Source of the DNA: Megalopta genalis
Taxonomy: Eukaryota; Arthropoda; Insecta; Hymenoptera; Halictidae
Direction of reading: 5' to 3'
Length of the DNA: 64,000 nucleotides
Assembly (NCBI RefSeq): GCF_051020955.1
Contig: NW_027476829.1
Coordinates: forward strand, 1-64,000
Both the position numbers and the translations under genes were made by a program. The notes under the pieces were generated by a model, which saw nothing but the letters and a program-made list of their open reading frames with translations, was not told the DNA's origin and did no database searches. This document shows, one piece after another, positions 13,219 to 26,040 of the stretch (within the stretch, counting starts at the first letter, position 1; each line of letters begins with the position of its first letter).

Positions 13219-14377
13219 ATAGCTTCAAATGCAGGTGAAACAAACGAGTGATCTTCAAATCCAAGCGTAACACTTGATTTAACTTCAAATCAATGGGAAG
13301 TAGAAGATTTACCTTCAAATCCATGCGAAACAAATGGTTTAGCTTCAAATACTTGTGATATACATGATTTAGCTTCAGCTGCATGCGAAACAAACGAGTT
13401 AGCTTCAAATCCAAGCGAAATACATGATTTAGCTTCAAATCAATGAGAAGTAGAAGGCTTAGCATCAAATCCATTCAACACAAATTCTTTAGCTTCGTAT
13501 ACTTGCGATATAAGTGATATAGCTTCAAATGCAGGTGAAACAAACGAGTGATCTTCAAATCCAAGCGTAACACATGATTTAACTTCAAATCAAAGGGAAG
13601 TAGCAGATTTACGTTCAAATCCATGCGAAACAAATGGTTTAGCTACAAATACTTGTGATATACATGATTTAGCTTCAACTGCATGCGAAACAAACGAGTT
13701 AGCCTCAAATCCAAGCGAAACACATGATTTAGCTTCAAATGAATGCGAAGTAGAAGATTTACCTTCAAATCCATGCGAATCGAATGGTTTAGCTTCAAAT
13801 ACTTGTGATATACATGATTTAGCTTCAGCTGCATGCGAAACAAACGAGTAAGCCTCAAATCCAAGCGAAACACATAATTTAGCTTCAAGTCACTGCGAAA
13901 TAGGAGGCTTAGCATCAAATCCATGCAACACAAATTATTTAGCTTCTTGTACTTGCGATATAAGTGATAACGCTTCAAATGCTGGTGAAACTAACGAGTG
14001 ATCTTCAAATCCAAGCGTAACACTTGATTTAACTTCAAATCAATAGGAAGTAGAAGATTTACCTTCAAATTCATGCGAAAGAAATAGTTTAGCTTCAAAT
14101 CAATGGGAAGTAGAAGATTTACCTTCAAATCCATGCGAAAGAAATGGTTTAGCTTCAAATACTTGTGATATACATGATTTAGCTTCAACTGCATGCGAAA
14201 CAAACGAGTTAGCTTCAAATCCAAGCGAAACACATGATTTAGCTTCAAATCAATGCGAAGTAGAAGGCTTAGCATCAAATCCATGCGACACAAATTATTT
14301 AGCATCGTATACTTGCGATATAAGTGATATAGCTTCAAATGCAGGTGACACAAACGAGTGATCTTCAAATCCAAGCG
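13219..14377. repeat. Block Y, copy 2
   Basis: This copy starts about 780 bp into the first 15,780-bp segment. It holds caaaggg with gtagcag near 13591, the gcgaatcgaatgg variant near 13775, the Q marker near 13943 and a repeated M7-M8 pair near 14080. All of these recur at the same spacing in the other two copies. Confidence 0.87.
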
Positions 14378-15588
14378 TAACACATGATTTAACTTCAAAT
14401 CAATGGGAATTAGAAGATTTACCTTCAAATCCATGCGAAACAAATGGCTTAGCTTCAAATACTTGTGATATACATGATTTAGCTTCAACTGCATGCGAAA
14501 CAAACGAGTTAGCTTCAAATCCAAGCGAAGCACATGATTTAGCTTCAAATCAATGCGAAGTAGAAGGCTTAGCATCAAATCCATGCGACACAAATTATTT
14601 AGCTTCGTATACTTGCGATATAAGTGATATAGCTTCAAATGCAGGTGAAACAAACGAGTGATCTTCAAATCCAAGCGTAACACATGATTTAACTTCAAAT
14701 CAAAGGGAAGTAGCAGATTTACGTTCAAATCCATGCGAAACAAATGGTTTAGCTTCAAATACTTGTGATATACATGATTTAGGTTCAGCTGCATGGGAAA
14801 CAAACGAGTTAGCTTCAAATCCAAGCGAAACACATGATTTAGCTTCAAATCAATGCGAAGTAGAAGTCTTAGCATCAAATCCATGCAACACAAATTATTT
14901 AGCTTCTTATACTTGCGATATAAGTGATAAAGCTTCAAATGCAGGCGAAACAAACGAGTGAGCTTTAAATACAAACGTAACACATGATTTAAGTTCAAAT
15001 CAATGCGAAGAAGAAGATTTACCTTCAAATCCATGCGAAACAAATGGTTTAGCTTCAAATACTTGTGATATACATGATTTAGCTTCAACTGCATGCGAAA
15101 CAAACGAGTTAGCTTCAAATCCAAGCGAAACACATGATTTAGCTTCAAATCAATGCGAAGTAGAAGGCTTAGCATCAAATCCATGCAACACAAATTATTT
15201 AGCTTCTTATACTTGCGATATAAGTGATATAGCTTCAAATGCAGGTGAAACAAACGAGTGATCTCCAAATCCAAGCGTAACACATGATTTAACTTCAAAT
15301 CAAAGGGAAGTAGCAGATTTACGTTCAAATCCATGCGAAACAAATGGTTTAGCTTCAAATACTTGTGATATACATGATTTAGGTTCAGCTGCATGGGAAA
15401 CAAACGAGTTAGCTTCAAATCCAAGCGAAACACATGATTTAGCTTCAAATCAATGCGAAGTAGAAGGCTTAGCATCAAATCCATGCAACAGAAATTATTT
15501 AGCTTCTTATACTTGCGATATAAGTGATTAACCTTCAAATTCAGGCGAAACAAACGAGTGAGCTTTAAATCCAAGCGTAACACATGAT

Positions 15589-16179
15589 TTGACTTCAAAT
15601 CAATGCGAAGTAGAAGATTTACCTTCAAATCCATGCGAAGTAGAAGATTTACCTTCAAATCCATGCGAAACAAATGGTTTAGCTTCATATACTTGTGATA
15701 TACATGATTTAGCTTCAACTGCATGCGAAACAAACAAGTTAGCTTCAAATCCAAGCGAAACACGTGATTTAGCTTCAAATCAATGCGAAATAGAAGGCTT
15801 AGCATCAAATCCATGCTACACAAAATATTTAGATTGGTATACTTGCGATATAAGTGATATAGCTTCAAATGCAGGTGAAACAAACGAGTTAGCTTCAAAT
15901 CCAAGCGAAATACATGATTTAGCTTCAAATCAATGCGAAGTAGAAGATTTACCTTCAAATCCATGCGAAACATATGGTTTAGCTTCAAATACTTGTGATA
16001 TACATGATTTATCTTCAGCTGCATGCGAAACAAACGAGTTAGCTTCAAATCCAAGCGAAACACATGATTTAGCTTCAAATGAATGCGAAATCGAAGGCTT
16101 AGCATCAAATCCATGCGACACAAATTATTTAGCTTCGTATACTTGCGATATATGTGATATAGCTTCAAATGCAGGTTAA
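15589..16179 (+). other. Longest plus-strand LASN-type frame, copy 1 (196 codons), doubtful as a gene
   Basis: The plus frame gives acidic decapeptides centred on Leu-Ala-Ser-Asn or Leu-Pro-Ser-Asn, nearly all ending in Cys. It is unusually long here because M5 has gagttagcttca (Glu-Leu-Ala-Ser) near 15890 rather than the usual gagtga. It closes at the TAA made by ggttaaac near 16177. The start is an ATG in M6 (catgat becomes out of frame, so the start is at the atttgacttc region). No upstream signal is seen. Confidence 0.8.
15605..15664 (+). repeat. Doubled M7 monomer
   Basis: M7 (gcgaagtagaagatttacc and its tail) appears twice in a row with no difference. This is a single-monomer gain of exactly 30 bp. 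The plus frame stays open here, and the unusual Trp-containing monomer follows near 15834. Confidence 0.88.
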
Positions 16180-19100
16180 ACAAACGAGTGATCTTCAAAT
16201 CCAAGCGTGACACATGATTTAACTTCAAATCAATGGGAAGTAGAAGATTTACCTTCAAATCCATGCGAAACATATGGTTTAGCTTCAAATACTTGTGATA
16301 TACATTATTTAGCTTCAGCTGCATGCGAAACAAACGAGTTAGCTTCAAATCCAAGCGTAACACATGATTTAGCTTCAAATCAATGCGAAGTAGAAGGCTT
16401 AGCATCAAATCCATGCAACACAAATTATTTAGCTTCTTATACATGCGATAAAAGTGATAATGCTTCAAATGCAGGTGAAACAAACGAGTGAGTTTTAAAT
16501 TCAAGCGTAACACATGATTTAACTTCAAATCAATGCGAAGTAGAAGATTTACATTCAAATCCATGCGAAACAAATGGTTTAGCTTCAAATACTTGTGATA
16601 TACATGATTTAGCTTCAACTGCATGCGATACAAACGAGTTAGCATCAAATCCATACGACACAAATTATTTAGCTTCGTATACTTGCGATATAAGTGATGT
16701 AGCTTCAAACGCAGGTGAAACAAACGAGTGATCTTCAAATCCAAGCGTAACACATGATTTAACTTCAAATCAATGGGAAGTAGAAGATTTACCTTCAAAT
16801 CCATGCGAAACAAATGGTTTAGCTTCAAATACTTGTGATATACATGATTTAGCTTCAGCTGCATGCGAAACAAACGAGTTAGCCTCAAATCCAAGCGAAA
16901 CACATGATTTAGCTTCAAATCAATGCGAAGTAGAAGGCTTAGCATCAAATCCATGCAACACAAATTATTTAGATTCTTATACTTGCGATATAAGTGATAA
17001 AGCTTCAAATGCAGGTGAAACAAACGAGTGATCTGCAAATCCAAGCGTAACACTTGATTTAACTTCAAATCAATGGGAAGTAGAAGATTTACCTTCAAAT
17101 CCATGCGAAACAAATGGTTTAGCTTCAAATACTTGTGATATACATGATTTAGCTTCAACTGCATGCGAAACTGACGAGTTAGCTTCAAATCCAAGCGAAA
17201 TACATGATTTAGCTTCAAATCAATGCGAAGTAGAAGGCTTAGCATCAAATCCATGCAACACAAATTATTTAGCTTCTTATACTTGCGATATATGTGATAA
17301 AGCTCCAAATGCAAACGAAAAAAAACGAGTGAGCTTTAAATCGAAGCATAACACATGATTTAACTTCAAATCAATGCGAAGTAGAAGATTTACCTTCAAA
17401 TCCATGCGAAACATATGGTTTAGCTTCAACTACTTGTGATATACATGATTTAGCTTCAGCTGCATGCTAAACAAACGAGTTAGACTCAAATCCAAGCGAA
17501 ATACATGATTTAGCTTCAAATCAATGCGAAATAGAAGGCTTAGCATAAAAAAATGCGACACAAATTATTTAGCTTCGTATACTTGCGATATAAGTGATAT
17601 AGCTTCAAATGCAGGTGAAACAAACGAGTGATCTTCAAATCCAAGCGTAACACATGATTTAACTTCAAATCAATGGGAAGTAGCAGATTTACCTTCAAAT
17701 CAAAACGAAACAAATGGTTTAGCTTCATATACTTGTGATATACATGATTTAGCTTCAGCTGCATGCGAAACAAACGAGTTAGCTTCATTCCAAGCGAAAC
17801 ACATGATTTAGCTTCAAATCAATGCGAAGTAGAAGGGTTAGCATCAAATCCATGCAACACAAATTATTTAGCTTCTTATACTTGCGATATAAGTAATAAA
17901 GCTTCAAATGCATGCGAAACAAACGAGTTAGCTTCAAATCCAAGCGATACACATGATTTAACTTCAAATCAATGGGAAGTAGCAGATTTACCTTCAAATC
18001 AAAACGAAACAAATGGTTTAGCTTCATATACTTGTGATATACATGATTTAGCTTCAGCTGCATGCGAAACAAACGAGTTAGCTTCATTCCAAGCGAAACA
18101 CATGATTTAGCTTCAAATCAATGCGAAGTAGAAGGCTTAGCATCAAATCCATGCAACACAAATTATTTAGCTTCTTACACTTGCGATATAAGTGATAAAG
18201 CTTCAAATGAAGGCGAAACAAACGAGTGAGCTTTAAATCCAAGCGTAACACATGATTTAACTTCAAATCAATGCGAAGTAGAAGATTTACATTCAAATCC
18301 ATGCGAAACAAATGGCTTAGCTTCAACTACTTGTGATATACATGATTTAGCTTCAACTGCATGCGAAACAAACGAGTTAGCTTCAAATCCAAGCGAAACA
18401 CATGATTTAGCTTCAAATCAATGCGAAATAGAAGGCTTAGCATCAAATCCATGCGACACAAATTATTTAGCTTCGTATACTTGCGATGTAAGTGATATAG
18501 CTTCAAATGCAGGTGAAACAAACGAGTGATCTTCAAATCCAAGCGTAACACTTGATTTAACTTCAAATCAATGGGAAGTAGAAGATTTACCTTGAAATCC
18601 ATGCGAAACAAATGGTTTAGCTTCAAATACTTGTGATATACATGATTTAGCTTCAGCTGCATGCGAAACAAACGAGTTAGCTTCAAATCCAAGCGAAATA
18701 CATGATTTAGCTTCAAATCAATGCGAAGTAGAAGGCTTAGCATCAAATCCATGCAACACAAATTATTTAGCTTCTTATACTTGCGATATATGTGATAAAG
18801 CTCCAAATGCAAACGAAAAAAAACGAGTGAGCTTTAAATCGAAGCATAACACATGATTTAACTTCAAATCAATGCGAAGTAGAAGATTTACCTTCAAATC
18901 CATGCGAAACATATGGTTTAGCTTCAACTACTTGTGATATACATGATTTAGCTTCAGCTGCATGCTAAACAAACGAGTTAGACTCAAATCCAAGCGAAAT
19001 ACATGATTTAGCTTCAAATCAATGCGAAATAGAAGGCTTAGCATAAAAAAATGCGACACAAATTATTTAGCTTCGTATACTTGCGATATAAGTGATATAG

Positions 19101-20948
19101 CTTCAAATGCAGGTGAAACAAACGAGTGATCTTCAAATCCAAGCGTAACACATGATTTAACTTCAAATCAATGGGAAGTAGCAGATTTACCTTCAAATCA
19201 AAACGAAACAAATGGTTTAGCTTCATATACTTGTGATATACATGATTTAGCTTCAGCTGCATGCGAAACAAACGAGTTAGCTTCATTCCAAGCGAAACAC
19301 ATGATTTAGCTTCAAATCAATGCGAAGTAGAAGGGTTAGCATCAAATCCATGCAACACAAATTATTTAGCTTCTTATACTTGCGATATAAGTAATAAAGC
19401 TTCAAATGCATGCGAAACAAACGAGTTAGCTTCAAATCCAAGCGATACACATGATTTAACTTCAAATCAATGGGAAGTAGCAGATTTACCTTCAAATCAA
19501 AACGAAACAAATGGTTTAGCTTCATATACTTGTGATATACATGATTTAGCTTCAGCTGCATGCGAAACAAACGAGTTAGCTTCATTCCAAGCGAAACACA
19601 TGATTTAGCTTCAAATCAATGCGAAGTAGAAGGCTTAGCATCAAATCCATGCAACACAAATTATTTAGCTTCTTACACTTGCGATATAAGTGATAAAGCT
19701 TCAAATGAAGGCGAAACAAACGAGTGAGCTTTAAATCCAAGCGTAACACATGATTTAACTTCAAATCAATGCGAAGTAGAAGATTTACATTCAAATCCAT
19801 GCGAAACAAATGGCTTAGCTTCAACTACTTGTGATATACATGATTTAGCTTCAACTGCATGCGAAACAAACGAGTTAGCTTCAAATCCAAGCGAAACACA
19901 TGATTTAGCTTCAAATCAATGCGAAATAGAAGGCTTAGCATCAAATCCATGCGACACAAATTATTTAGCTTCGTATACTTGCGATGTAAGTGATATAGCT
20001 TCAAATGCAGGTGAAACAAACGAGTGATCTTCAAATCCAAGCGTAACACTTGATTTAACTTCAAATCAATGGGAAGTAGAAGATTTACCTTGAAATCCAT
20101 GCGAAACAAATGGTTTAGCTTCAAATACTTGTGATATACATGATTTAGCTTCAGCTGCATGCGAAACAAACGAGTTAGCTTCAAATCCAAGCGAAACATA
20201 TGATTTAGCCTCAAATCAATGCGAAGTAGAAGATTTACCTTCAAATCCATGCGAAACAAATGGCTTAGCTTCAAATACTTGTGATATACATGATTTAGCT
20301 TCAATTGCATGCGAAACAAACGAGTTAGCTTCAAATCCAAGCGAAACACATGATTTAGCTTCAAATCAATGCGAAGTAGAAGATTTACATTCAAATCCGT
20401 GCGACACAAATGGTTTAGCTTCAAATTCTTGTGATATACATGATTTAGCTTCAGCTGCATGCGATACAAACGAGTTAGCTTCAAATCCAAGCGAAACACA
20501 TGATTTAGCTTCAAATCAATGCGAAGTAGAAGGCTTAGCATCAAATCCATGCAACACAAATTATTTAGCTTCTTATACTTGCGATAAAAGTGATAAAGCT
20601 TCAAATGCAGGTGAAACAAACGAGTGAGCTTTAAATCCAAGCGTAACACATGATTTAACTTCAAATCAATGCGAAGTAGAAGATTTACCTTCAAATCCAT
20701 GCGAAACAAATGGTTTAGCTTCAAATACTTGTGATATACATGATTTAGCTTCAGCTGCATGCTAAACAAACGAGTTAGACTCAAATCCAAGCGAAATACA
20801 TGATTTAGCTTCAAATCAATGCGAAATAGAAGGCTTAGCATAAAAAAATGCGACACAAATTATTTAGCTTCGTATACTTGCGATATAAGTGACATAGCTT
20901 CAAATGCAGGTGAAACAAACGAGTGATCTTCAAATCCAAGCGTAACAC
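16108..20948. repeat. Block X, copy 2
   Basis: This is the second copy of X, inside the first 15,780-bp segment. It shares with copy 1 the variant ggttaaac near 16176 (69 in copy 1), where copy 3 has ggtgaaac at 31956. Copies 1 and 2 are therefore closer to each other at this site than either is to copy 3. Confidence 0.9.
17174..20196. repeat. 1,498-bp tandem duplication inside X, copy 2
   Basis: The limits are projected from copy 1 by 16,107. The paired A-runs at 17318 and 18816, and the paired A-runs at 17547 and 19045, are each 1,498 bp apart, which confirms the period. Confidence 0.86.
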
Positions 20949-23070
20949 ATGATTTATCTTCAAATCAATGGGAAGTAGCAGATTTACCTTCAAATCAAAA
21001 CGAAACAAATGGTTTAGCTTCAAATACTTGTGATATACATGATTTAGCTTCAGCTGCATGCGAAACAAACGAGTTAGCTTCAAATCCAAGCGAAACACAT
21101 GATTTAGCTTCAAATAAATGCGAAGTAGAAGGCTTAGAATCAAATCCATGCAACACAAATTATTTAGCTTCTTATACTTGCGATAAAAGTGATAAAGCTT
21201 CAAATGCAGGTGAAACAAACGAGTGAGCTTTAAATCCAAGCGTAACACATAATTTAACTTCAAATCAATGCGAAGTAGAAGATTTACCTTCAAATCCATG
21301 CGAAACAAATGGTTTAGCTTCAAATACTTGTGATATACATGATTTAGCTTCAACTGCATGCGAAACAAACGAGTTAGCTTCAAATCCAAGCGAAACACAT
21401 GATTTAGCTTCAAATCAATGCGAAATAGAAGGCTTAGCATCAAATCCATGCGACACAAATTATTTAGCTTCGTATACTTGCGATATAAGTGATATAGCTT
21501 CAAATGCAGGTGAAGCAAACGAGTGATCTTCAAATCCAAGCGTAACACTTGATTTAACTTCAAATCAATGGGAGGTAGAAGATTTACCTTCAAATCCATG
21601 CGAAACAAATGGTTTAGCTTCAAATACTTGTGATATACATGATTTAGCTTCAGCTGCATGCGAAACAAACGTGTTAGCTTCAAATCTAAGCGAAACACAT
21701 GATTTAGCTTCAAATCAATGCGAAGTAGAAGATTTACCTTCAAATCCATGCGAAACAAATGGCTTAGCTTCAAATACTTGTGATATACATGATCTAGCTT
21801 CAGCCGCATGCGATACAACCGAGTTAGCTTCAAATCCAAGCGAAACACATGATTTAGCTTCAAATCAATGCGAAATAGAAGGGTTAGCATAAAATCCATG
21901 CAACACAAATTATTTAGCTTCTTATACTTGCGATATAAGTAATAAAGCTTCAAATGCATGCGAAACAAACGAGTCAGCTTCAAATCCAAGCGATACACAT
22001 GATTTAGCTTCAAATAAATGCGAAATAGAATGCTTAGCATCAAATCCATGCGACACAAATTATTTAGCTTGAAATACTTGTGATATACATGATTTAGGTT
22101 CAGCTGCATGCGAAACTAACGAGTTAGCTTCAAATCCAAGCGAAATACATGATTTAGCTTCAAATCAATGCGAAGTAGAAGATTTACCTTCAAATCCATG
22201 CGAAACAAATGGTTTAGGTTCATATACTTGTGATATACATGATTTAGCTTCAACTGCATGCGAAATAATCAAGTAAGCTTCAAATCCAAGCGAAACACAT
22301 GATTTAGCTTCAAATCAATGCGAAATAGAAGGCTTAGCATCAAATCCATGCAACACAAATTATTTAGCTTCTTACACTTGCGATATAAGTGAAAAAGCTT
22401 CAAATGAAGGCGAAACAAACGTGTGAGCTTTAAATCCAAGCGTAACACATGATTTAACTTCAAATCAATGCGAAGTAGAAGATTTACATTCAAATCCATG
22501 CGAAACAAATGGCTTAGCTTCAACTACTTGTGATATACATGATTTAGCTTCAACTGCATGCGAAACAAACGAGTTAGCTGCAAATCCAAGCGAAACACAT
22601 GATTTAGCTTCAAATCAATGCGAAATAGAAGGCTTAGCATCAAATCCATGCGACACAAATTATTTAGCTTCGTATACTTGCGATGTAAGTGATATAGCTT
22701 CAAATGCAGGTGAAAAAAACGAGTGATCTTCAAATCCATGCGTAACACTTGATTTAACTTCAAATCAATGGGAAGTAGAAGATTTACCTTCAAATCCATG
22801 CGAAACAAATGGTTTAGCTTCAAATACTTGTGATATACATGATTTAGCTTCAGCTGCATGCGAAACAAACGAGTTAGCTTCAAATCCAAGCGAAACATAT
22901 GATTTAGCCTCAAATCAATGCGAAGTAGAAGATTTACCTTCAAATCCATGCGAAACAAATGGCTTAGCTTCAAATACTTGTGATATACATGATTTAGCTT
23001 CAATTGCATGCGAAACAAACGAGTTAGCTTCAAATCCAAGCGAAAGACATGATTTAGCTTCAAATCAATG

Positions 23071-23190
23071 CGAAGTAGAGAAGGCTTAGCATCAAATCCA
23101 TGCAACACAAATTATTTAATTTCTTATACTTGCGATATAAGTGATAAAGCTTCAGCTGCATGCGAAACAAACGAGCTAGCTTTAAATCCA
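23071..23190. repeat. Module P, copy 1
   Basis: P is marked by gtagagaaggc, a two-base gain in M2, then tttaatttcttatac in M3, a direct join from M4 (ataaagcttc) to the end of M9 (agctgcatgc), and gagctagcttta in M10. The gain ends the 1,351-codon minus frame to its right. Just upstream, cgaaagacat (23042) differs from cgaaacacat in the later copy. Confidence 0.84.
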
Positions 23191-25440
23191 AGCGAAACAC
23201 ATGATTTAGCTTCAAATGAATGCGAAATAGAAGGCTTAGCATCAAATCCATGCAACACAAATTATTTAGCTTCTTATAATTGCGATAAAAGTGATAAAGC
23301 TTCAAATGCAGGTGAAACAAACGAGTGAGCTTTAAATCCAAGCGTAACACATGATTTAACTTCAAATCAATGCGAAGTAGAAGATTTACCTTCAAATCCA
23401 TGCGAAACAAATGGTTTAGCTTCAAATACTTATGATATACATGATTTAGCTTCAACTGCATGCGATACAAACGAGTTAGCTTCAAATCCAAGCGAAACAC
23501 ATGATTTAGCTTCAAATCAATGCGAAATAGAAGGCTTAGCATCAAATCCATGCGACACAAATTATTTAGCTTCGTATACTTGCGATATAAGTGATATAGC
23601 TTCAAATGCAGGTGAAACAAACGAGTGATCTTCAAATCCAAGCGTAACACTTGATTTAACTTCAAATCAATGGGAAGTAGAAGATTTACCTTCAAATCCA
23701 TGCGAAACAAATGGTTAAGCTTCAAATACTTGTGATATACATGATTTAGCTTCAGCTGCATGCGAAACAAACGAGTTAGCTTCAAATCCAAGCGAAACAC
23801 ATGATTTAGCTTCAAATCAATGCGAAGTAGAAGGCTTAGAATCAAATCCATGCAACACAAATTATTTAGCTTCTTATACTTGCGATAAAAGTGATAAAGC
23901 TTCAAATGCAGGTGAAACAAACGAGTGAGCTTTAAATCCAAGCGTAACACATAATTTAACTTCAAATCAATGCGAAGTAGAAGATTTACCTTCAAATCCA
24001 TGCGAAACAAATGGTTTAGCTTCAAATACTTGTGATATACATGATTTAGCTTCAGCTGCATGCGAAACAAACGAGTTAGCTTCAAATCCAAGCGAAACAC
24101 ATGATTTAGCTTCAAATCAATGCGAAGTAGAAGGCTTAGAATCAAATCCATGCAACACAAATTATTTAGCTTCTTATACTTGCGATAAAAGTGATAAAGC
24201 TTCAAATGCAGTTGAATCAAACGAGTGAGCTTTAAATCCAAGCGTAACACATAATTTAACTTCAAATCAATGCGAAGTAGAAGATTTACCTTCAAATCCA
24301 TGCGAAACAAATGGTTTAGCTTCAAATACTTGTGATATACATGATTTAGCTTCAACTGCATGCGAAAGAAACGAGTTAGCTTCAAATCCAAGCGAGACAC
24401 ATGATTTAGCTTCAAATCAATGCGAAATAGAAGGCTTAGCATCAAATCCATGCGACACAAATTATTTAGCTTCGTATACTTGCGATATAAGTGATATAGC
24501 TTCAAATGCAGGTGAAGCAAACGAGTGATCCTCAAATCCAAGCGTAACACTTGATTTAACTTCAAATCAATGGGAGGTAGAAGATTTACCTTCAATTCCA
24601 TGCGAAACAAATGGTTTAGCTTCAAATACTTGTGATATACATGATTTAGCTTCAGCTGCATGCGAAACAAACGAGTCAGCTTCAAATCTAAGCGAAACAC
24701 ATGATTTAGCTTCAAATCAATGCGAAGTAGAAGATTTACCTTCAAATCCATGCGAAACAAATGGCTTAGCTTCAAATACTTGTGATATACATGATTTAGC
24801 TTCAGCCGCATGCGATACAACCGAGTTAGCTTCAAATCCAAGCGAAACACATGATTTAGCTTCAAATCAATGCGAAGTAGAAGGCTTAGAATCAAATCCA
24901 TGCAACACAAATTATTTAGCTTCTTATACTTGCGATAAAAGTGATAAAGCTTCAAATGCAGGTGAATCAAACGAGTGAGCTTTAAATCCAAGCGTAACAC
25001 ATAATTTAACTTCAAATCAATGCGAAGTAGAAGATTTACATTCAAATCCATGCGAAACAAATGGTTTAGCTTCAAATACTTGTGATATACATGATTTAGC
25101 TTCAACTGCATGCGATACAAACGAGTTAGCTTCAAATCCAAGCGAAACACATGATTTAGCTTCAAATCAATGCGAAATAGAAGGCTTAGCATCAAATCCA
25201 TGCGACACAAATTATTTAGCTTCGTATACTTGCGATATAAGTGATATAGCTTCAAATGCAGGTGAAACAAACGAGTGATCTTCAAATCCAAGCGTAACAC
25301 TTGATTTAACTTCAAATCAATGGGAAGTAGAAGATTTACCTTCAAATCCATGCGAAACAAATGGTTAAGCTTCAAATACTTGTGATATACATGATTTAGC
25401 TTCAGCTGCATGCGAAACAAACGAGTTAGCTTCAAATCCA

Positions 25441-25740
25441 AGCGAAACACATGATTTAGCTTCAAATCAATGCGAAGTAGAAGGCTTAGAATCAAATCCA
25501 TGCAACACAAATTATTTAGCTTCTTATACTTGCGATAAAAGTGATAAAGCTTCAAATGCAGGTGAATCAAACGAGTGAGCTTTAAATCCAAGCGTAACAC
25601 ATAATTTAACTTCAAATCAATGCGAAGTAGAAGATTTACCTTCAAATCCATGCGAAACAAATGGTTTAGCTTCAAATACTTGTGATATACATGATTTAGC
25701 TTCAACTGCATGCGAAAGAAACGAGTTAGCTTCAAATCCA
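25441..25740 (+). repeat. Higher-order repeat, subfamily A (reference copy)
   Basis: These 300 bp are ten 30-bp monomers with no indel. In the plus frame the monomers can be tagged by residues 2 to 5: M1 THDL, M2 VEGL, M3 TNYL, M4 (I/K)SDK, M5 TNE-stop, M6 TH(D/N)L, M7 VEDL, M8 TNGL, M9 IHDL, M10 (T/R)NEL. Subfamily A carries a linked set of variants: gcaacac in M3, ttcttatac at the M3 end, gataaagc in M4, gagtgagcttta in M5 and caatgcg at the M6/M7 join. The M4 variant creates a HindIII site (aagctt). This copy has two private changes, gaatcaaa in M2 and a gtgaatcaaa M5 start, both seen in other A copies in the 23-26 kb and 52-56 kb regions. Confidence 0.93.
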
Positions 25741-26040
25741 AGCGAAACACATGATTTAGCTTCAAATCAATGCGAAATAGAAGGCTTAGCATCAAATCCA
25801 TGCGACACAAATTATTTAGCTTCGTATACTTGCGATATAAGTGATATAGCTTCAAATGCAGGTGAAGCAAACGAGTGATCTTCAAATCCAAGCGTAACAC
25901 TTGATTTAACTTCAAATCAATGGGAGGTAGAAGATTTACCTTCAATTCCATGCGAAAAAAATGGTTTAGTTTCAAATACTTGTGATATACATGATTTAGC
26001 TTCAGCTGCATGCGAAACAAACGAGTCAGCTTCAAATCTA
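25741..26040 (+). repeat. Higher-order repeat, subfamily B (reference copy)
   Basis: This is the 300 bp directly after the A reference copy, again exactly ten monomers. Subfamily B is marked by gcgacac in M3, ttcgtatac at the M3 end, gatatagc in M4, gagtgatcttca in M5, acttgat in M6 and caatggg at the M6/M7 join. It lacks the M4 HindIII site and instead has gtatac at the end of M3. The A and B marks travel together rather than mixing freely, so they are two lineages and not random noise. Together with the preceding unit it forms a 600-bp A-B dimer, an arrangement that recurs through 23.2-26.0 kb and 39.0-41.8 kb with irregular breaks. Confidence 0.92.

Larger units (their letters stand above)
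13991..17314 (-). other. Repeat-encoded open frame (1,107 codons), doubtful as a gene
   Basis: It has the same minus-strand decapeptide frame. It runs from the eight-A indel at 17318 down to a stop at the gagtga region near 13991. It begins MHLELYH-like, inside a monomer, with no leader. The duplicate is 29771-33094. Confidence 0.84.

Noticed and set aside
15589..16179. Pentapeptide-repeat or disulfide-ladder antifreeze-like solenoid in the plus frame
   Set aside because: The ten-residue period and the Cys spacing recall such solenoids, but the residue pattern does not match the pentapeptide A(D/N)LXX rule or known antifreeze motifs, and the frame is closed once per HOR.
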